The notes under the pieces: model-generated
Told to the model about the DNA's origin: nothing
The model's input: only the letters and a program-made list of their open reading frames with translations
Databases searched by the model: none
Origin: Paramecium sonneborni
Lineage: Eukaryota > Ciliophora > Oligohymenophorea > Peniculida > Parameciidae
Length of the DNA stretch: 64,000 nt
Reading direction: 5' to 3'
NCBI GenBank assembly: GCA_905182985.1
Contig: CAJJDN010000122.1
Coordinates: forward strand, 2,746 to 66,745
Translations under genes and position numbers: made by a program
Shown: positions 37,477 through 51,041 of the stretch, one piece after another
How positions within the stretch are numbered: position 1 is the stretch's first letter
Layout: each line of letters opens with the position of its first letter

Positions 37477-37548
37477 AAAATGGGAAAAGACTACTATGTG
37501 ATTATGGCATTTTAGACTGTATTTAATTTAATTATTATTAATATTTAA

Positions 37549-37977
37549 ATGATGAATGTGTTTAATAAGATTAAACTTATCATTCTAGACTTTTTGGCTA
37601 AACACAACATAATACTCAAATAAACAGATTCTATTACTTTAGATAATTAAATATCTATTGTAACCAAATTAGAATATTAATATCTCACTCCAAAAAAATA
37701 AAATGTGAATTAACAATTTGCTTCAATCTCTATATCAAAAAGTGAGTTTGTGTCTAGTCAAGAAATGTTTTCAAAGATAGAGGAGAGTTCAAAAAACTCT
37801 ATAGATGAAAATTATACAAAGAGCTTGATGAATATGACGAGTAGTGAATTAAAACTATAATTTGGATGTGCTGTCTAATAAATTCTCAATAAAAGAAATA
37901 AGAATAATTAATTAATCACTATACACCCTATTGTTTATGCTATTGTCTAATCCTTTTTCAGCAATCAAAATTATTGA
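37549..37977 (+). CDS. hypothetical protein, 142 aa
   Basis: Intron-free frame with mixed composition. A hydrophobic N-terminal helix (NKIKLIILDFLAKHN) is followed by a Ser-rich middle and an Asn-rich end. No family is recognised. Same strand as its neighbours. Confidence 0.45.
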
Positions 37978-38385
37978 TTTTTTTTTAAATGAGATTAGTA
38001 TTATTTTTTATTTCATCTAAATACTTCCTAAATAGAAAGGTTATATGTCTAATTTCTATAATATTATTTTATAGTGATGTAACACAGAAATTCGATTATT
38101 ATTTATTTTTTTACTCTTCTTTTTAAAATATCTAAGTTTAATCATTAAAAAGAGTTTTCTTTGATTTTTAATTAGTAAGAAATTAGTAGGAAATTTATGA
38201 TCAATTTTTTAAAGAATAATTTAAATTTTTTATTCAGAACAATTTATTCTGAACTTTTATAAGTAGACTTGTCTCCATTTTTTATAGACTTATTTTTATC
38301 TTGCACATCAAAAAAAATGTATATTTCTATTACTTGTTTTTTATATTTCACCTACTAATATATAAATGATAGTATTATTTATAAT
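37978..38385. other. intergenic gap
   Basis: T-rich sequence without a supported frame. It likely holds the promoter of the next gene. Confidence 0.4.
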
Positions 38386-38883
38386 ATGGATTTCCAAAAG
38401 AATAAATTAGGTACACTACAAAAGAAAAGCCCTCAAGTTGAAGCATTCGTAAGTTTCATTGATAAAAATTGCTCTTTAGTTATTATAGCTGAACCAATAT
38501 TTATCCCAAAGCAAAGCTATTAGATTGATAAAGTATTTTATTTAGCAAATATTATTCATGAAAAGTTAAACTTTGTAATATACTACAAAGAAAAAGATGA
38601 TTTGTCCTATTATGATGAACCAAAAGTCGGTTTGTTTATTAACAAATTTTAAGAACAAGCAGAAATGCGTATAGATAATTTTTGCAAATAATTTTAATCT
38701 TAAGAGGGATTCTATTTAAAGTCGACTATTGCTAATTTTGAAAAAATTTATGATACTCTTAGTCGAGCAACTTTAGTTATCCAAAACTTTCAGAAAATTT
38801 TAGAGAAAAATTATGATAATGAAGAAGCTTATGTTTCCATTTATGATGAGACTATTGATTGGATTAAAAATTTAGCCATATGA
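38386..38883 (+). CDS. hypothetical protein, 165 aa
   Basis: Intron-free gene with good coding composition, including many non-A+T codons. Predicted alpha/beta: two strands at about residues 21-35 (EAFVSFIDKNCSLVIIAEP), then a helical C-terminal half with YDTLSRATLVIQNFQKIL. No membrane segment. The family is not recognised. Confidence 0.65.
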
Positions 38884-38968
38884 GAATCATCAACTCATTT
38901 TAATATCTTTTCTACTCATATTTCTATCATTTTTTTTAATAAATAAATAATAATTTTATAGAGTGATT

Positions 38969-40341
38969 ATGTTAAAAAAGGAAAATAAATAAATAAATTT
39001 ATTTGCTGCAAGTGGAAAGAGAGTAATATAAGAATAATAAGAGCAAGTAAATAAATTTAATTCAAGCAGATATTAATTCGAGAAGAATAATAATTTAAGT
39101 TTTCAGAACAAAAAAGCAACAACAATAAGAATCAAGAAAGAGAAGAATCAGTTCCTGTTTATTTATAAAGAAATGATAGACAATAAAAAATTACAGCAGC
39201 TGAGAGGAAGGAGATTATACGAAATATAGATAATGAAGCTAATAAAAATTCTGATGGAGGAATATTTGCAAAAGTGTATAAACAAAAGGATGCTAAGGAG
39301 CAATAAAAATTGACAGAAAAATAAGCATTTATAAATGAAATATAAATGTAAATAGATGAGAAAAAAAGAAAGAAAGAAGAGGAAAAGTAAAGATAGATTG
39401 AAGAAGATTAAAAATACGAGGAGAAGTTGAAAAAAGAAAGAGAAAAGATGAATTAAAATTAAAATAAAGAAGACGATAAAAAAATGGTGATCAAGACAAT
39501 TAAAAATAAACATCTTAGATAACAATAAGAAGAATCTAAATTTTTATTCAATGAATTTGAAGATCATTAGATAAATATGACTAACAATAATATAGTTCCT
39601 AATTATTTAAAGGAAGTTGATGATAAATATGATTAAGATCTTAAATAAAAAATTAATCTTCAAACTCCATAAACAAAATTATAATCTTAAAGAACTTTAT
39701 AAGACTAAAATTTAATAAATATTACTTATAATCCTCCAAATACAGCAGGATTAAATTAGAATAGTACTTCATTTAGAAATAATTCATAACATCGCTCTCT
39801 TTAGCAATAAGGTTATAAAGAAATGTAATAGTAAAATTAATTTTAATAAGCTTCACAATATGAAGTTTAATAATAATTTTCTAATTAGTATTAACCAATT
39901 TAATATCGATCTTATATGCCAGAAATACTAGGACAAATGTAATTGGAGATATAGGAATTAAAAGAGATTAATAAATTTAAAAATAGAGAATAAGAATATG
40001 GGATTGATAAATTGAAAGAAGAAATGGAAATGTAATCTAATAAATGGAATGAAGAATTAGTAAAGTTAAGAGGAGAGGTTTAAATGAGTATGGAGAAGAA
40101 GAATAGAGCATTTTATGAATTATACAATTTGAATGAGGAATTAAAGAAATAATAATTATTTGAAGAGGCAAATTTAAAATTAGTGAAATAAGAGCTGCAA
40201 AACAGGAAAACTGGTAGTTTTGGAGGAACAGAAAAAAAATTGATGAGTGAGAGTGATATTAGAAGAAGCACACACTAAAGTAGATAACAATCAAATATAG
40301 AAGAAAACATTTTACTCGAAACTTTTATTGATTAAATATGA
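38969..40341 (+). CDS. coiled-coil cytoskeletal protein (CSPP1/CCDC66-like), 450 aa
   Basis: A 20-nt intron near 39033-39052 joins the start to a continuous frame of 451 codons in all. Residues about 65-170 form a Lys/Glu/Gln-rich helix with AFINEIQMQIDEKKRKKE, the pattern found in CSPP1 and CCDC66 centrosome and ciliary proteins. A Gln/Asn-rich low-complexity stretch follows. A second coiled coil (LEIQELKEINKFKNRE, then KEEMEMQSNKWNEELVKL) fills the C-terminal third. Similarity is one of composition and motif only, so orthology is not claimed. It continues the cytoskeletal gene run from 34.8 kb. Confidence 0.65.
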
Positions 40342-40731
40342 TAGTAAATTAATTAGATTTATAAATATTATTTAAATGTTTTAGTTAATAATTTGATTTA
40401 AGTTTCAATAACTCTATAATTATTCAGAATTGTAATAAATATTGTAGAATGCAATAATTGTAATTAATTTTTTAAATATCAAAAAGAGAGACAGGTATAT
40501 TTATATGTTAGCAATATATGACTTGTAATTTGATAATAACCTAAAAAATGAATTAAAATTTTTTAGTAAATCTAATTTATTTAAAACGAGACTTTGAATA
40601 CGAATGGTAAGATTAGAGTTGATAGAGAGTATGAGAAAATAATAATATTTTGAAATATTTGCAAATAATGAGATGATAAAAGAAAGAATAGGAGAAAATA
40701 GAAGTGATTATAAAATAATAAAAATAATAAA
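40342..40731. other. gap upstream of the WD40 gene (first assembly copy)
   Basis: From 40499 this sequence is repeated after the N at 41644. A short plus-strand frame (about 40612-40740) ends just after the WD40 start and is probably not used. Confidence 0.4.
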
Positions 40732-42789
40732 ATGAATTTGTAGCAATGGGCAAGTGGATTTAAGTGTATGTTAGGACATTAATAAAATGAATATATGCTT
40801 TGTATATCACCATAATGTCCTTAAGTTCGTAGATTGATATGTCGAGATTATTGTATTCCATATTACCATAGGAATCATAGAGTGATGTAATTGTCCTAGA
40901 TTGAAGATTTTTTGAATTAGTTTTTGAATATGAAATAGCCTCATTTACATGAATCAATAGAAGAGATATTAGAGGAGATAGAGAATTTGAGAATTGAATT
41001 GAATAAAATAATCGATGGTATAGTAGATAAGATAAAGAGACATTTTGGGAGATTTAGTTATTAAGCTTAGAAGTATGCATAGGAATTTTAATTTGTTTAA
41101 GAGCCAGAGAGAATTGAATAGTTATCAAAAGAATTAATAGAGATAGCAACATTGAAATAAGATTAATTAAAAATAAAGATAGTTAAACCTTTATAGTAAT
41201 TGACAGTAAGTAATTTATTGAAAGAGTGTATTTAAAAGTTGAGTACTTTTGCAATAGGAAATAATGAAGTAAATTCTGTAAAGCCAGAGAATTTAGTAGG
41301 AGCATTCAATAATCATATTCGTTCAATATAAAGTGATGGAGAGGTTTGGTGTTTATAACCAACAAAGGGAGGGGAATTAATAAGTGGAGGAGATGATAAT
41401 AAGATTACAATATGGAATATGAATACTTTGGAAAAATAATGGGTTTCTAAGAAACATCGAGCTATTATAACATCATTAGCTATAACATCTGATTCTAAGG
41501 TTTTAGTTATGGGAAGTTCTGAGGGGTATATAAAATTTATTGATATGGAGACAAAAAAATTTATTAAAAAGTTAAGAGGTCATACAGATCATGTAAGTTC
41601 ATTACATTTTAATTTTTTGAATAATCGTTTATTATCTTCTGGTNATTTATATGTTAGCAATATATGACTTGTAATTTGATAATAACCTAAAAAATGAATT
41701 AAAATTTTTTAGTAAATCTAATTTATTTAAAACGAGACTTTGAATACGAATGGTAAGATTAGAGTTGATAGAGAGTATGAGAAAATAATAATATTTTGAA
41801 ATATTTGCAAATAATGAGATGATAAAAGAAAGAATAGGAGAAAATAGAAGTGATTATAAAATAATAAAAATAATAAAATGAATTTGTAGCAATGGGCAAG
41901 TGGATTTAAGTGTATGTTAGGACATTAATAAAATGAATATATGCTTTGTATATCACCATAATGTCCTTAAGTTCGTAGATTGATATGTCGAGATTATTGT
42001 ATTCCATATTACCATAGGAATCATAGAGTGATGTAATTGTCCTAGATTGAAGATTTTTTGAATTAGTTTTTGAATATGAAATAGCCTCATTTACATGAAT
42101 CAATAGAAGAGATATTAGAGGAGATAGAGAATTTGAGAATTGAATTGAATAAAATAATCGATGGTATAGTAGATAAGATAAAGAGACATTTTGGGAGATT
42201 TAGTTATTAAGCTTAGAAGTATGCATAGGAATTTTAATTTGTTTAAGAGCCAGAGAGAATTGAATAGTTATCAAAAGAATTAATAGAGATAGCAACATTG
42301 AAATAAGATTAATTAAAAATAAAGATAGTTAAACCTTTATAGTAATTGACAGTAAGTAATTTATTGAAAGAGTGTATTTAAAAGTTGAGTACTTTTGCAA
42401 TAGGAAATAATGAAGTAAATTCTGTAAAGCCAGAGAATTTAGTAGGAGCATTCAATAATCATATTCGTTCAATATAAAGTGATGGAGAGGTTTGGTGTTT
42501 ATAACCAACAAAGGGAGGGGAATTAATAAGTGGAGGAGATGATAATAAGATTACAATATGGAATATGAATACTTTGGAAAAATAATGGGTTTCTAAGAAA
42601 CATCGAGCTATTATAACATCATTAGCTATAACATCTGATTCTAAGGTTTTAGTTATGGGAAGTTCTGAGGGGTATATAAAATTTATTGATATGGAGACAA
42701 AAAAATTTATTAAAAAGTTAAGAGGTCATACAGATCATGTAAGTTCATTACATTTTAATTTTTTGAATAATCGTTTATTATCTTCTGGT
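40499..42789. repeat. assembly duplication around the N at 41644 (two copies of 1145 bp)
   Basis: Bases 40499-41643 and 41645-42789 read the same with one N between. The first copy ends inside the WD40 coding region and the second contains it intact, as expected for unmerged contig ends. Confidence 0.9.
40732..41643 (+). pseudogene. truncated N-terminal copy of the WD40 gene (assembly artefact)
   Basis: Same sequence as the first 912 bases of the gene at 41878-43332, ending at the N. It is an artefact of the contig join, not a real second gene. Confidence 0.85.
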
Positions 42790-43332
42790 TGGGATGCAAA
42801 CTTAATTATGTGGAATATTGATTAGAAAGGGATTGTAATGAATCTATTTAAAAAGGAACATGAAGCTAAAATTTATTGTGTATAATATAGTTATGACAAT
42901 TAAATAATAGCATCTTGTTCATTAGATAAAACTATTCGTCTTTGGGATATACATGGATTGGCATAAATTGGATAACCATTATTAGGTCATTCTGAAAAAG
43001 TGGATTGGATTTAATTTAATACATAATATCTAATATCTTGTAGTTAAACAGAAAAAAATATTATTGTTTGGGATTATCTTCATAGATAATAACTTTGGAA
43101 TTTTATACCAGGAAATGATCCTCATCGTTTTGCTCTTTCTCCTGATGGAAAATTGCTTGCTTGTATTAGAAAGGAGATTAGAGTATTTGAAATATCAACC
43201 AGATAATAAATTGGTGAACCTATTCCTGGACATTAATATTTTGCTATGAGTTTCAATTATTCACTTGATGGAAGATTTCTAGTTTCTGGTTGTTAAGATA
43301 AAACTATTAGAATCTATGGTATTCCTAAATGA
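41878..43332 (+). CDS. WD40-repeat protein with N-terminal Cys/His zinc-binding-like segment, 484 aa
   Basis: Scaffold protein without introns (485 codons). The first 45 residues contain a Cys/His cluster (C-x3-GH, CISPQCPQ, CRDYC, YYHRNH) like a B-box or other zinc finger. Residues about 60-190 are helical. The C-terminal 290 residues hold about seven WD repeats, for example ISGGDDNKITIWNM, LLSSGWDANLIMWNI, ASCSLDKTIRLWDI and VSGCQDKTIRIYGI. The layout recalls finger-helix-WD40 proteins in ciliates. The partner is unknown. The promoter-proximal half is also present in the truncated copy before the N. Confidence 0.85.
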
Positions 43333-43477
43333 TTATATTATGAATTAAAATTAATATTAATTAAACAATCTTTTTGAATACACACAAATTAAAACTTTTA
43401 AAATAAAAATTAAATAAACAAAAAGACACCGTTATAAGATTATTTAATTATTATAAATTCATATATCTATAATACAC

Positions 43478-45235
<1,758 letters not shown>

Positions 45236-45282
45236 TTTTTTAATAAATTATTTTAATAAGATAGATACAAATCTAAAAAAAT

Positions 45283-45355
45283 AGCCAATTGGGGGAATTG
45301 AACCCCCGACCCTTTGCTTACGAGGCAAATGCTCTAACCACTGAGCTAAACCGGC
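45283..45355 (-). tRNA. tRNA-Thr (anticodon CGT)
   Basis: A full cloverleaf on the minus strand. The acceptor stem is GCCGGTT/AATTGGC with two G-U pairs, the D arm includes GCTCAGTGGTTAGAGC, the anticodon loop CTCGTAA has anticodon CGT, and the T arm is GGGGGTTCAATTCCCCC. There is no intron. It reads ACG, a rare codon in such A+T-rich genes. It lies between the AGC kinase and a secreted-protein gene. Confidence 0.93.
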
Positions 45356-45388
45356 ATCGTTAAATACTACATTTATTTGTTATATAAA

Positions 45389-45973
45389 TCACAATTCATC
45401 ATGCATCTTCTTTACATATTATATAAATTTATGTTCAAATTACATCGCTGCATAATTCAATTAAGTTTCACTTATTTCTTTATAATTATCTATTCCATTC
45501 TCCAATATATCAATAAATCTCTCCTATTCTCCTTCATAATCTGCTTCTAAAAATCCTATTTTCAAAGTTGTTCCTAATTTATTACCTAAACTACTTACCT
45601 TTCTTCACCTCAGGTTTTACAGTCAATACTACACTCTTATATTAATCTTCATTTATTATCACCTTGGGTAAAAAATTCTATAAACTTAACCCCACTGCAT
45701 TTCCATTCATTCCAAATTATAAAAAAAAATCTCTCTCAGGAAACAATTCCTTTAAATCTATTACTTTATTATTCTCTATTTACTTTTAGCTTTTGATCTC
45801 TCATGATATATAACAAATTAATTATATTTCTCTGAATAACACATTACTCCATCAAATTCTTTATAATATCCATCCAAAACAGTTGCTACTTACACTTTTA
45901 CTTTCTGTAATCCTGTTTCCTTTTAATCACAATGACCAAAAACGAATAATCCAAACAACACTATTAAACTCAT
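45389..45973 (-). CDS. secreted or ER-luminal hypothetical protein, 179 aa
   Basis: A clear signal peptide opens the protein (MSLIVLFGLFVFGHC, cleavage likely near residue 15). The mature part is mixed alpha/beta and rich in acidic residues (FLEADYEGEQERFIDI, near the C-terminus). There is a Cys close to the cleavage site and another near residue 43. Introns of 20 nt and 25 nt give 180 codons. No family is recognised and no retention signal or membrane anchor follows. Confidence 0.7.
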
Positions 45974-46187
45974 TTTTATTAATCAATTTTCTTCATTTTT
46001 TTAATTCTTTAATATTTATATCTCTACACGTAAGCATGATTCATTTATTAATTTTATTATTAATCTCTTGACATTAGAGATACACATATACAGTTTTCAT
46101 TTCAAACTGCTTAGTATAATTTATTATTTCAGAAAAAAAATATAATTAACTAATTTTAAACTATCTAAATAATATATACATTTCAAT

Positions 46188-47642
46188 TCACTATTCCAAA
46201 TTTTTTATAAATGGTATCTAGACTCTTTATTTTAATGCTATTTTAATAATTTTATCTTAGTAAATATCAAATTAATGTAATATAAGGAAGAATTGTAATC
46301 TATACATATCGATCAAAAATTAAATTTATTAGACTTAAAATTTACCTTAAAAAATTAAAACAACTTAGTTTTCCGATACATATTAATATGATACTAAGAT
46401 TTAATTTTAAACTTTCTACTCATTATTTTTGATTGGGTTAGAAAAATCTTGAATTATAAACAACAATGCAGTAAGTATATTAGGTAGAGTAGTAATTTTC
46501 AAGTCTTTTATAGATTAATTGTTATTTAATATAGATAATTAATTAAATTTCATCAAAAATTTAGTTAATTTTATTATTTTCATTGCATAGATTCCCTTTT
46601 CAATTTAAAACATAACATGTTCAAGTTATAAATAATGTTTTAATTTCAAACATAATTATTTTTCAATTGATATTTGGTTAATTGATAATAATAACAATCT
46701 ATTATACATATTGATTTTTTTATAAAGAATATTGATATTTTTATTTTAAGTCTTTTAAATATTTTCAAAAAGAATTAAAATGGTTGGCTAAGTTGTAAAA
46801 TAAATTGAGTATTTAAGTTTAAATAGAGAAATTGAGTTTTTTACAAAAATAACTGATGATTTACATGAATTGTTATAAAAATTATTTTTTATTTGTTTAA
46901 ATAAATAATCTTCTAAATTTTATTTTTCAATATATGACTATCTTAAGAATTGTTTATAATCTTGATCCATAAAATATTATTCACAATTATGTTAAGAAAG
47001 AATATTAAATTAATAAGTATCCTAAATAAAATTCATTATAAAATAGGATTAATTTTCAATTATATTTTCTAATACATTTTCCCATTTTTGTTCAACCAAA
47101 GTTAACAAATATTGAGACCTGATAGCTTTATGATGAAAGTATAAATAATAAATTAATAATACCATTATTAAGACATTTCCTAACAATACTTCATATTCTT
47201 TTTCAGAGCTTTTTAAAATTATTAATATCAATTTTGTAAGTTATATAAATACAATTTAAAATACAGCTTCAGGGAATTCACCAGTTAAAACAATTATTAA
47301 TGAAGTAAGAGCACTATTTGCTCCTCTTAAATGCGAATACAGTAAATTGCTCGGTGATTCATAAATAAATACAAACATTGATAATCCACAATTTGCAATA
47401 ATTAAGCTTATTCTTTTATAAAAGTGATTGCTTTTTCTATTAATTCTGAGAAAACAAAGTAAAAATACAACTCCCAAATTTATTCCAAAATTAAGCCAAT
47501 CTAAATTTACTAATTTCATTATGCATCTTAAGATAAAACTTAATCCTAACCCACCAATTATAATATTTTATCCATATTATTTCTAATTTTAATATTTTCT
47601 TTCAATATTTTCATCTCTAAAAATCAATGTATATTTATTCAT
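46188..47642 (-). CDS. membrane receptor-like family, member P4, 484 aa
   Basis: Intron-free member of the six-gene family. The N-terminal 170 residues contain the hydrophobic segments (LGVVFLLCFL, LSMFVFIYE, ILIILK, VLIMVLLIYYLYF). The PAS-like start EQKWENVLENIIEN comes next and the cytoplasmic half ends in IPFIKNLEQ. Bases 46872-47394 form one arm of a 523-bp inverted repeat shared with P5, so the middle thirds of the two proteins are the same while the N-terminal 80 residues and the C-terminal 220 residues have diverged. P4 and P5 are divergently arranged. The His and Asn of active histidine kinases are absent. Confidence 0.75.
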
Positions 47643-48278
47643 AAAATTTTAATAATATATTTTTCTTAATGAATTACATTCAAAAATATATTTTTTATTC
47701 ATTAAATTAGTTTTTTTTAAGCCTTTAGATTTAATTATAGAACCATTTCGATTCTTTTAGGTTTATTTGAATTTGCTTCTAGTTAACATAAATCTAAAAT
47801 GCAATATCTGTTTTTAAATATATTTTTAAAAATCTATATATACGCTAGATTAGGAATTTATAAAATTTAAGTTACTCTTTTTCTTCAACAAAATATATTA
47901 CATTTATACTTTAATAGTAGTCTTGTAAAATTAAAAAATACATGTGAAAATCAAAGCAGATAAAATAATGTTAAAATGCCTTATATTTGATGATCATTTT
48001 TATTTTATTATTTTAGTATCAATTAATACCCTTAAAAAAAAGTGAGTCTAAAATATTCAGATTAAATAATTTTCTATTTAAATATTTAATTGGTTAAAAA
48101 AAAAAAGTTTATAATCTAATTTAAATTTTACATAAGTTTTACTTAGAAGAATTAATTATTATTGTGAAAATTCTTCAAGCATTTGAAATTATTAGGGTAA
48201 TTCTTAAAAATTTGTTTAGATTCTAATCTATTTATTATTTTTCATTAATTTTAATATTTTTAAAGTTTTTAAAATAAA
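47643..48278. other. shared upstream region of divergent genes P4 and P5
   Basis: About 640 bases between two start codons, with no supported frame. It should contain both promoters. It is repeated as 48954-49589 in the second assembly copy. Confidence 0.45.
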
Positions 48279-48704
48279 ATGAATAAATTCTCATTAAGGT
48301 TCAGAAATAAAAACACTGAGACTAATTATCAGTCATAATAGATTTTTGGATAATAAATAATACTTGCTGGTCTTTCGTTTGTTTTTATTGTAAGATGTAT
48401 TGCTTAACTTATAAACCTAAATATTTAGAACTTTTTAATTTACTTTGCAATCCTAATTATGATGATTTTTTCTTTAAAATTTTCAAAAAAACAATTTTAC
48501 AAACGTTTAACTCTTGTAATAGTAAATTGTGGATTATCAATGTTTGTATTTATTTATGAATCACCGAGCAATTTACTGTATTCGCATTTAAGAGGAGCAA
48601 ATAGTGCTCTTACTTCATTAATAATTGTTTTAACTGGTGAATTCCCTGAAGCTGTATTTTAAATTGTATTTATATAACTTACAAAATTGATATTAATAAT
48701 TTTA
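48279..48704 (+). pseudogene. truncated N-terminal copy of P5 (assembly artefact)
   Basis: Same as the first 426 bases of the P5 gene at 49590, cut off by the N at 48705. It should be merged with the complete copy. Confidence 0.85.
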
Positions 48705-49589
48705 NGCAATAATTAAGCTTATTCTTTTATAAAAGTGATTGCTTTTTCTATTAATTCTGAGAAAACAAAGTAAAAATACAACTCCCAAATTTATTCCAAA
48801 ATTAAGCCAATCTAAATTTACTAATTTCATTATGCATCTTAAGATAAAACTTAATCCTAACCCACCAATTATAATATTTTATCCATATTATTTCTAATTT
48901 TAATATTTTCTTTCAATATTTTCATCTCTAAAAATCAATGTATATTTATTCATAAAATTTTAATAATATATTTTTCTTAATGAATTACATTCAAAAATAT
49001 ATTTTTTATTCATTAAATTAGTTTTTTTTAAGCCTTTAGATTTAATTATAGAACCATTTCGATTCTTTTAGGTTTATTTGAATTTGCTTCTAGTTAACAT
49101 AAATCTAAAATGCAATATCTGTTTTTAAATATATTTTTAAAAATCTATATATACGCTAGATTAGGAATTTATAAAATTTAAGTTACTCTTTTTCTTCAAC
49201 AAAATATATTACATTTATACTTTAATAGTAGTCTTGTAAAATTAAAAAATACATGTGAAAATCAAAGCAGATAAAATAATGTTAAAATGCCTTATATTTG
49301 ATGATCATTTTTATTTTATTATTTTAGTATCAATTAATACCCTTAAAAAAAAGTGAGTCTAAAATATTCAGATTAAATAATTTTCTATTTAAATATTTAA
49401 TTGGTTAAAAAAAAAAAGTTTATAATCTAATTTAAATTTTACATAAGTTTTACTTAGAAGAATTAATTATTATTGTGAAAATTCTTCAAGCATTTGAAAT
49501 TATTAGGGTAATTCTTAAAAATTTGTTTAGATTCTAATCTATTTATTATTTTTCATTAATTTTAATATTTTTAAAGTTTTTAAAATAAA

Positions 49590-51041
49590 ATGAATAAATT
49601 CTCATTAAGGTTCAGAAATAAAAACACTGAGACTAATTATCAGTCATAATAGATTTTTGGATAATAAATAATACTTGCTGGTCTTTCGTTTGTTTTTATT
49701 GTAAGATGTATTGCTTAACTTATAAACCTAAATATTTAGAACTTTTTAATTTACTTTGCAATCCTAATTATGATGATTTTTTCTTTAAAATTTTCAAAAA
49801 AACAATTTTACAAACGTTTAACTCTTGTAATAGTAAATTGTGGATTATCAATGTTTGTATTTATTTATGAATCACCGAGCAATTTACTGTATTCGCATTT
49901 AAGAGGAGCAAATAGTGCTCTTACTTCATTAATAATTGTTTTAACTGGTGAATTCCCTGAAGCTGTATTTTAAATTGTATTTATATAACTTACAAAATTG
50001 ATATTAATAATTTTAAAAAGCTCTGAAAAAGAATATGAAGTATTGTTAGGAAATGTCTTAATAATGGTATTATTAATTTATTATTTATACTTTCATCATA
50101 AAGCTATCAGGTCTCAATATTTGTTAACTTTGGTTGAACAAAAATGGGAAAATGTATTAGAAAATATAATTGAAAATTAATCCTATTTTATAATGAATTT
50201 TATTTAGGATACTTATTAATTTAATATTCTTTCTTAACATAATTGTGAATAATATTTTATGGATCAAGATTATAAACAATTCTTAAGATAGTCATATATT
50301 GAAAAATAAAATTTAGAAGATTATTTATTTAAACAAATAAAAAATAATTTTTATAACTATTAATGTAAATCATCAGTTATTTTTGTAAAAAACTCAATTT
50401 CTATAATTAAACTCAAATACTCAATTTATTTTACAACCAAGCCAACAATTTTAATTCTTTTTGAAAATGTTTAAAAGACTTAAAATAAGAATATCAATTT
50501 TCTTTATAAAAAAATTTAAATCTATTCAATCATTTTATAAAAGATAATGGATAACAATAATATAAATAATAATAGACTGTTAAAATTTTAGAACTATTTA
50601 AAATTAGAAACATTACTGCATAAAATTGAAAAAGAAAAATTTAGAATAAAATCCATTAATATCAAAAGTTTTTTAAAGAAATTTGATTTAATTTAGGATT
50701 CTCAACTTTAAATACTCTAACCCGATATAAGCATTTAAACTATACCTTCTCTGTTAAGTGCTATTATTTTAATTATTCAGCATTACTCTAAAAAATATCC
50801 AAAAATTGATCATTCGAAAAAAACTATTTCATATACTTACTTAGATGAATCATAAAATGCTATTTAGTTAATATTGCGTGGCTGTTTTTAATCTAACTAA
50901 ATTATAAATTTGATTGAGAACTACCATTATTAGTTTTTGGCAATTATTGATAAATTGCAAATAAAGAATAATGAAATAATTGTTATTTCTTTAAATAAAG
51001 AAGCTTTTATTCCTTTTCGGATTACCAACATTCAAAAATGA
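49590..51041 (+). CDS. membrane receptor-like family, member P5, 483 aa
   Basis: Intron-free paralogue, divergent to P4. Hydrophobic segments include IILAGLSFVFIVRCI, IYFAILIMMIFSL and VLIMVLLIYYLYF. The PAS-like start EQKWENVLENIIEN and the following 50 residues are identical to P4 through the inverted repeat. The C-terminal half is diverged, with a helical part (LKFQNYLKLETLLHKI) and the end IPFRITNIQK, equivalent to IPFIKNLEQ in P4. The last 700 bases (from 50345) also occur in the duplicated segment after the N at 51558, giving a 5'-truncated copy at 51559-52255. Confidence 0.75.

Larger units (their letters stand above)
47395..50015. repeat. assembly duplication around the N at 48705 (two copies of 1310 bp)
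   Basis: Bases 47395-48704 and 48706-50015 read the same with a single N between. The second copy starts exactly where the left inverted-repeat arm ends. An unmerged contig overlap is the simplest explanation. Confidence 0.9.
46872..50357. repeat. 523-bp inverted repeat: arms 46872-47394 and 49835-50357
   Basis: The right arm read on the minus strand matches the left arm base for base over the stretches I compared, from AAATTGTGG to TTTTATAAC. Identity drops sharply at both ends. The arms lie inside the coding regions of P4 and P5. In the corrected assembly the spacer is about 1.13 kb. The edges of two of the N-flanking duplications fall at the arm ends, so the repeat probably caused the contig breaks. 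Confidence 0.85.

Noticed and set aside
39163..39525. 120-codon minus-strand Phe/Leu-rich ORF resembling a membrane protein
   Set aside because: It is the complement of a Lys/Glu/Gln-rich coiled-coil exon of the gene at 38969-40341; such shadows always look hydrophobic.
40760..42103. Two identical 65-codon minus-strand ORFs
   Set aside because: Antisense to the WD40 gene, and doubled only by the assembly duplication around 41644.
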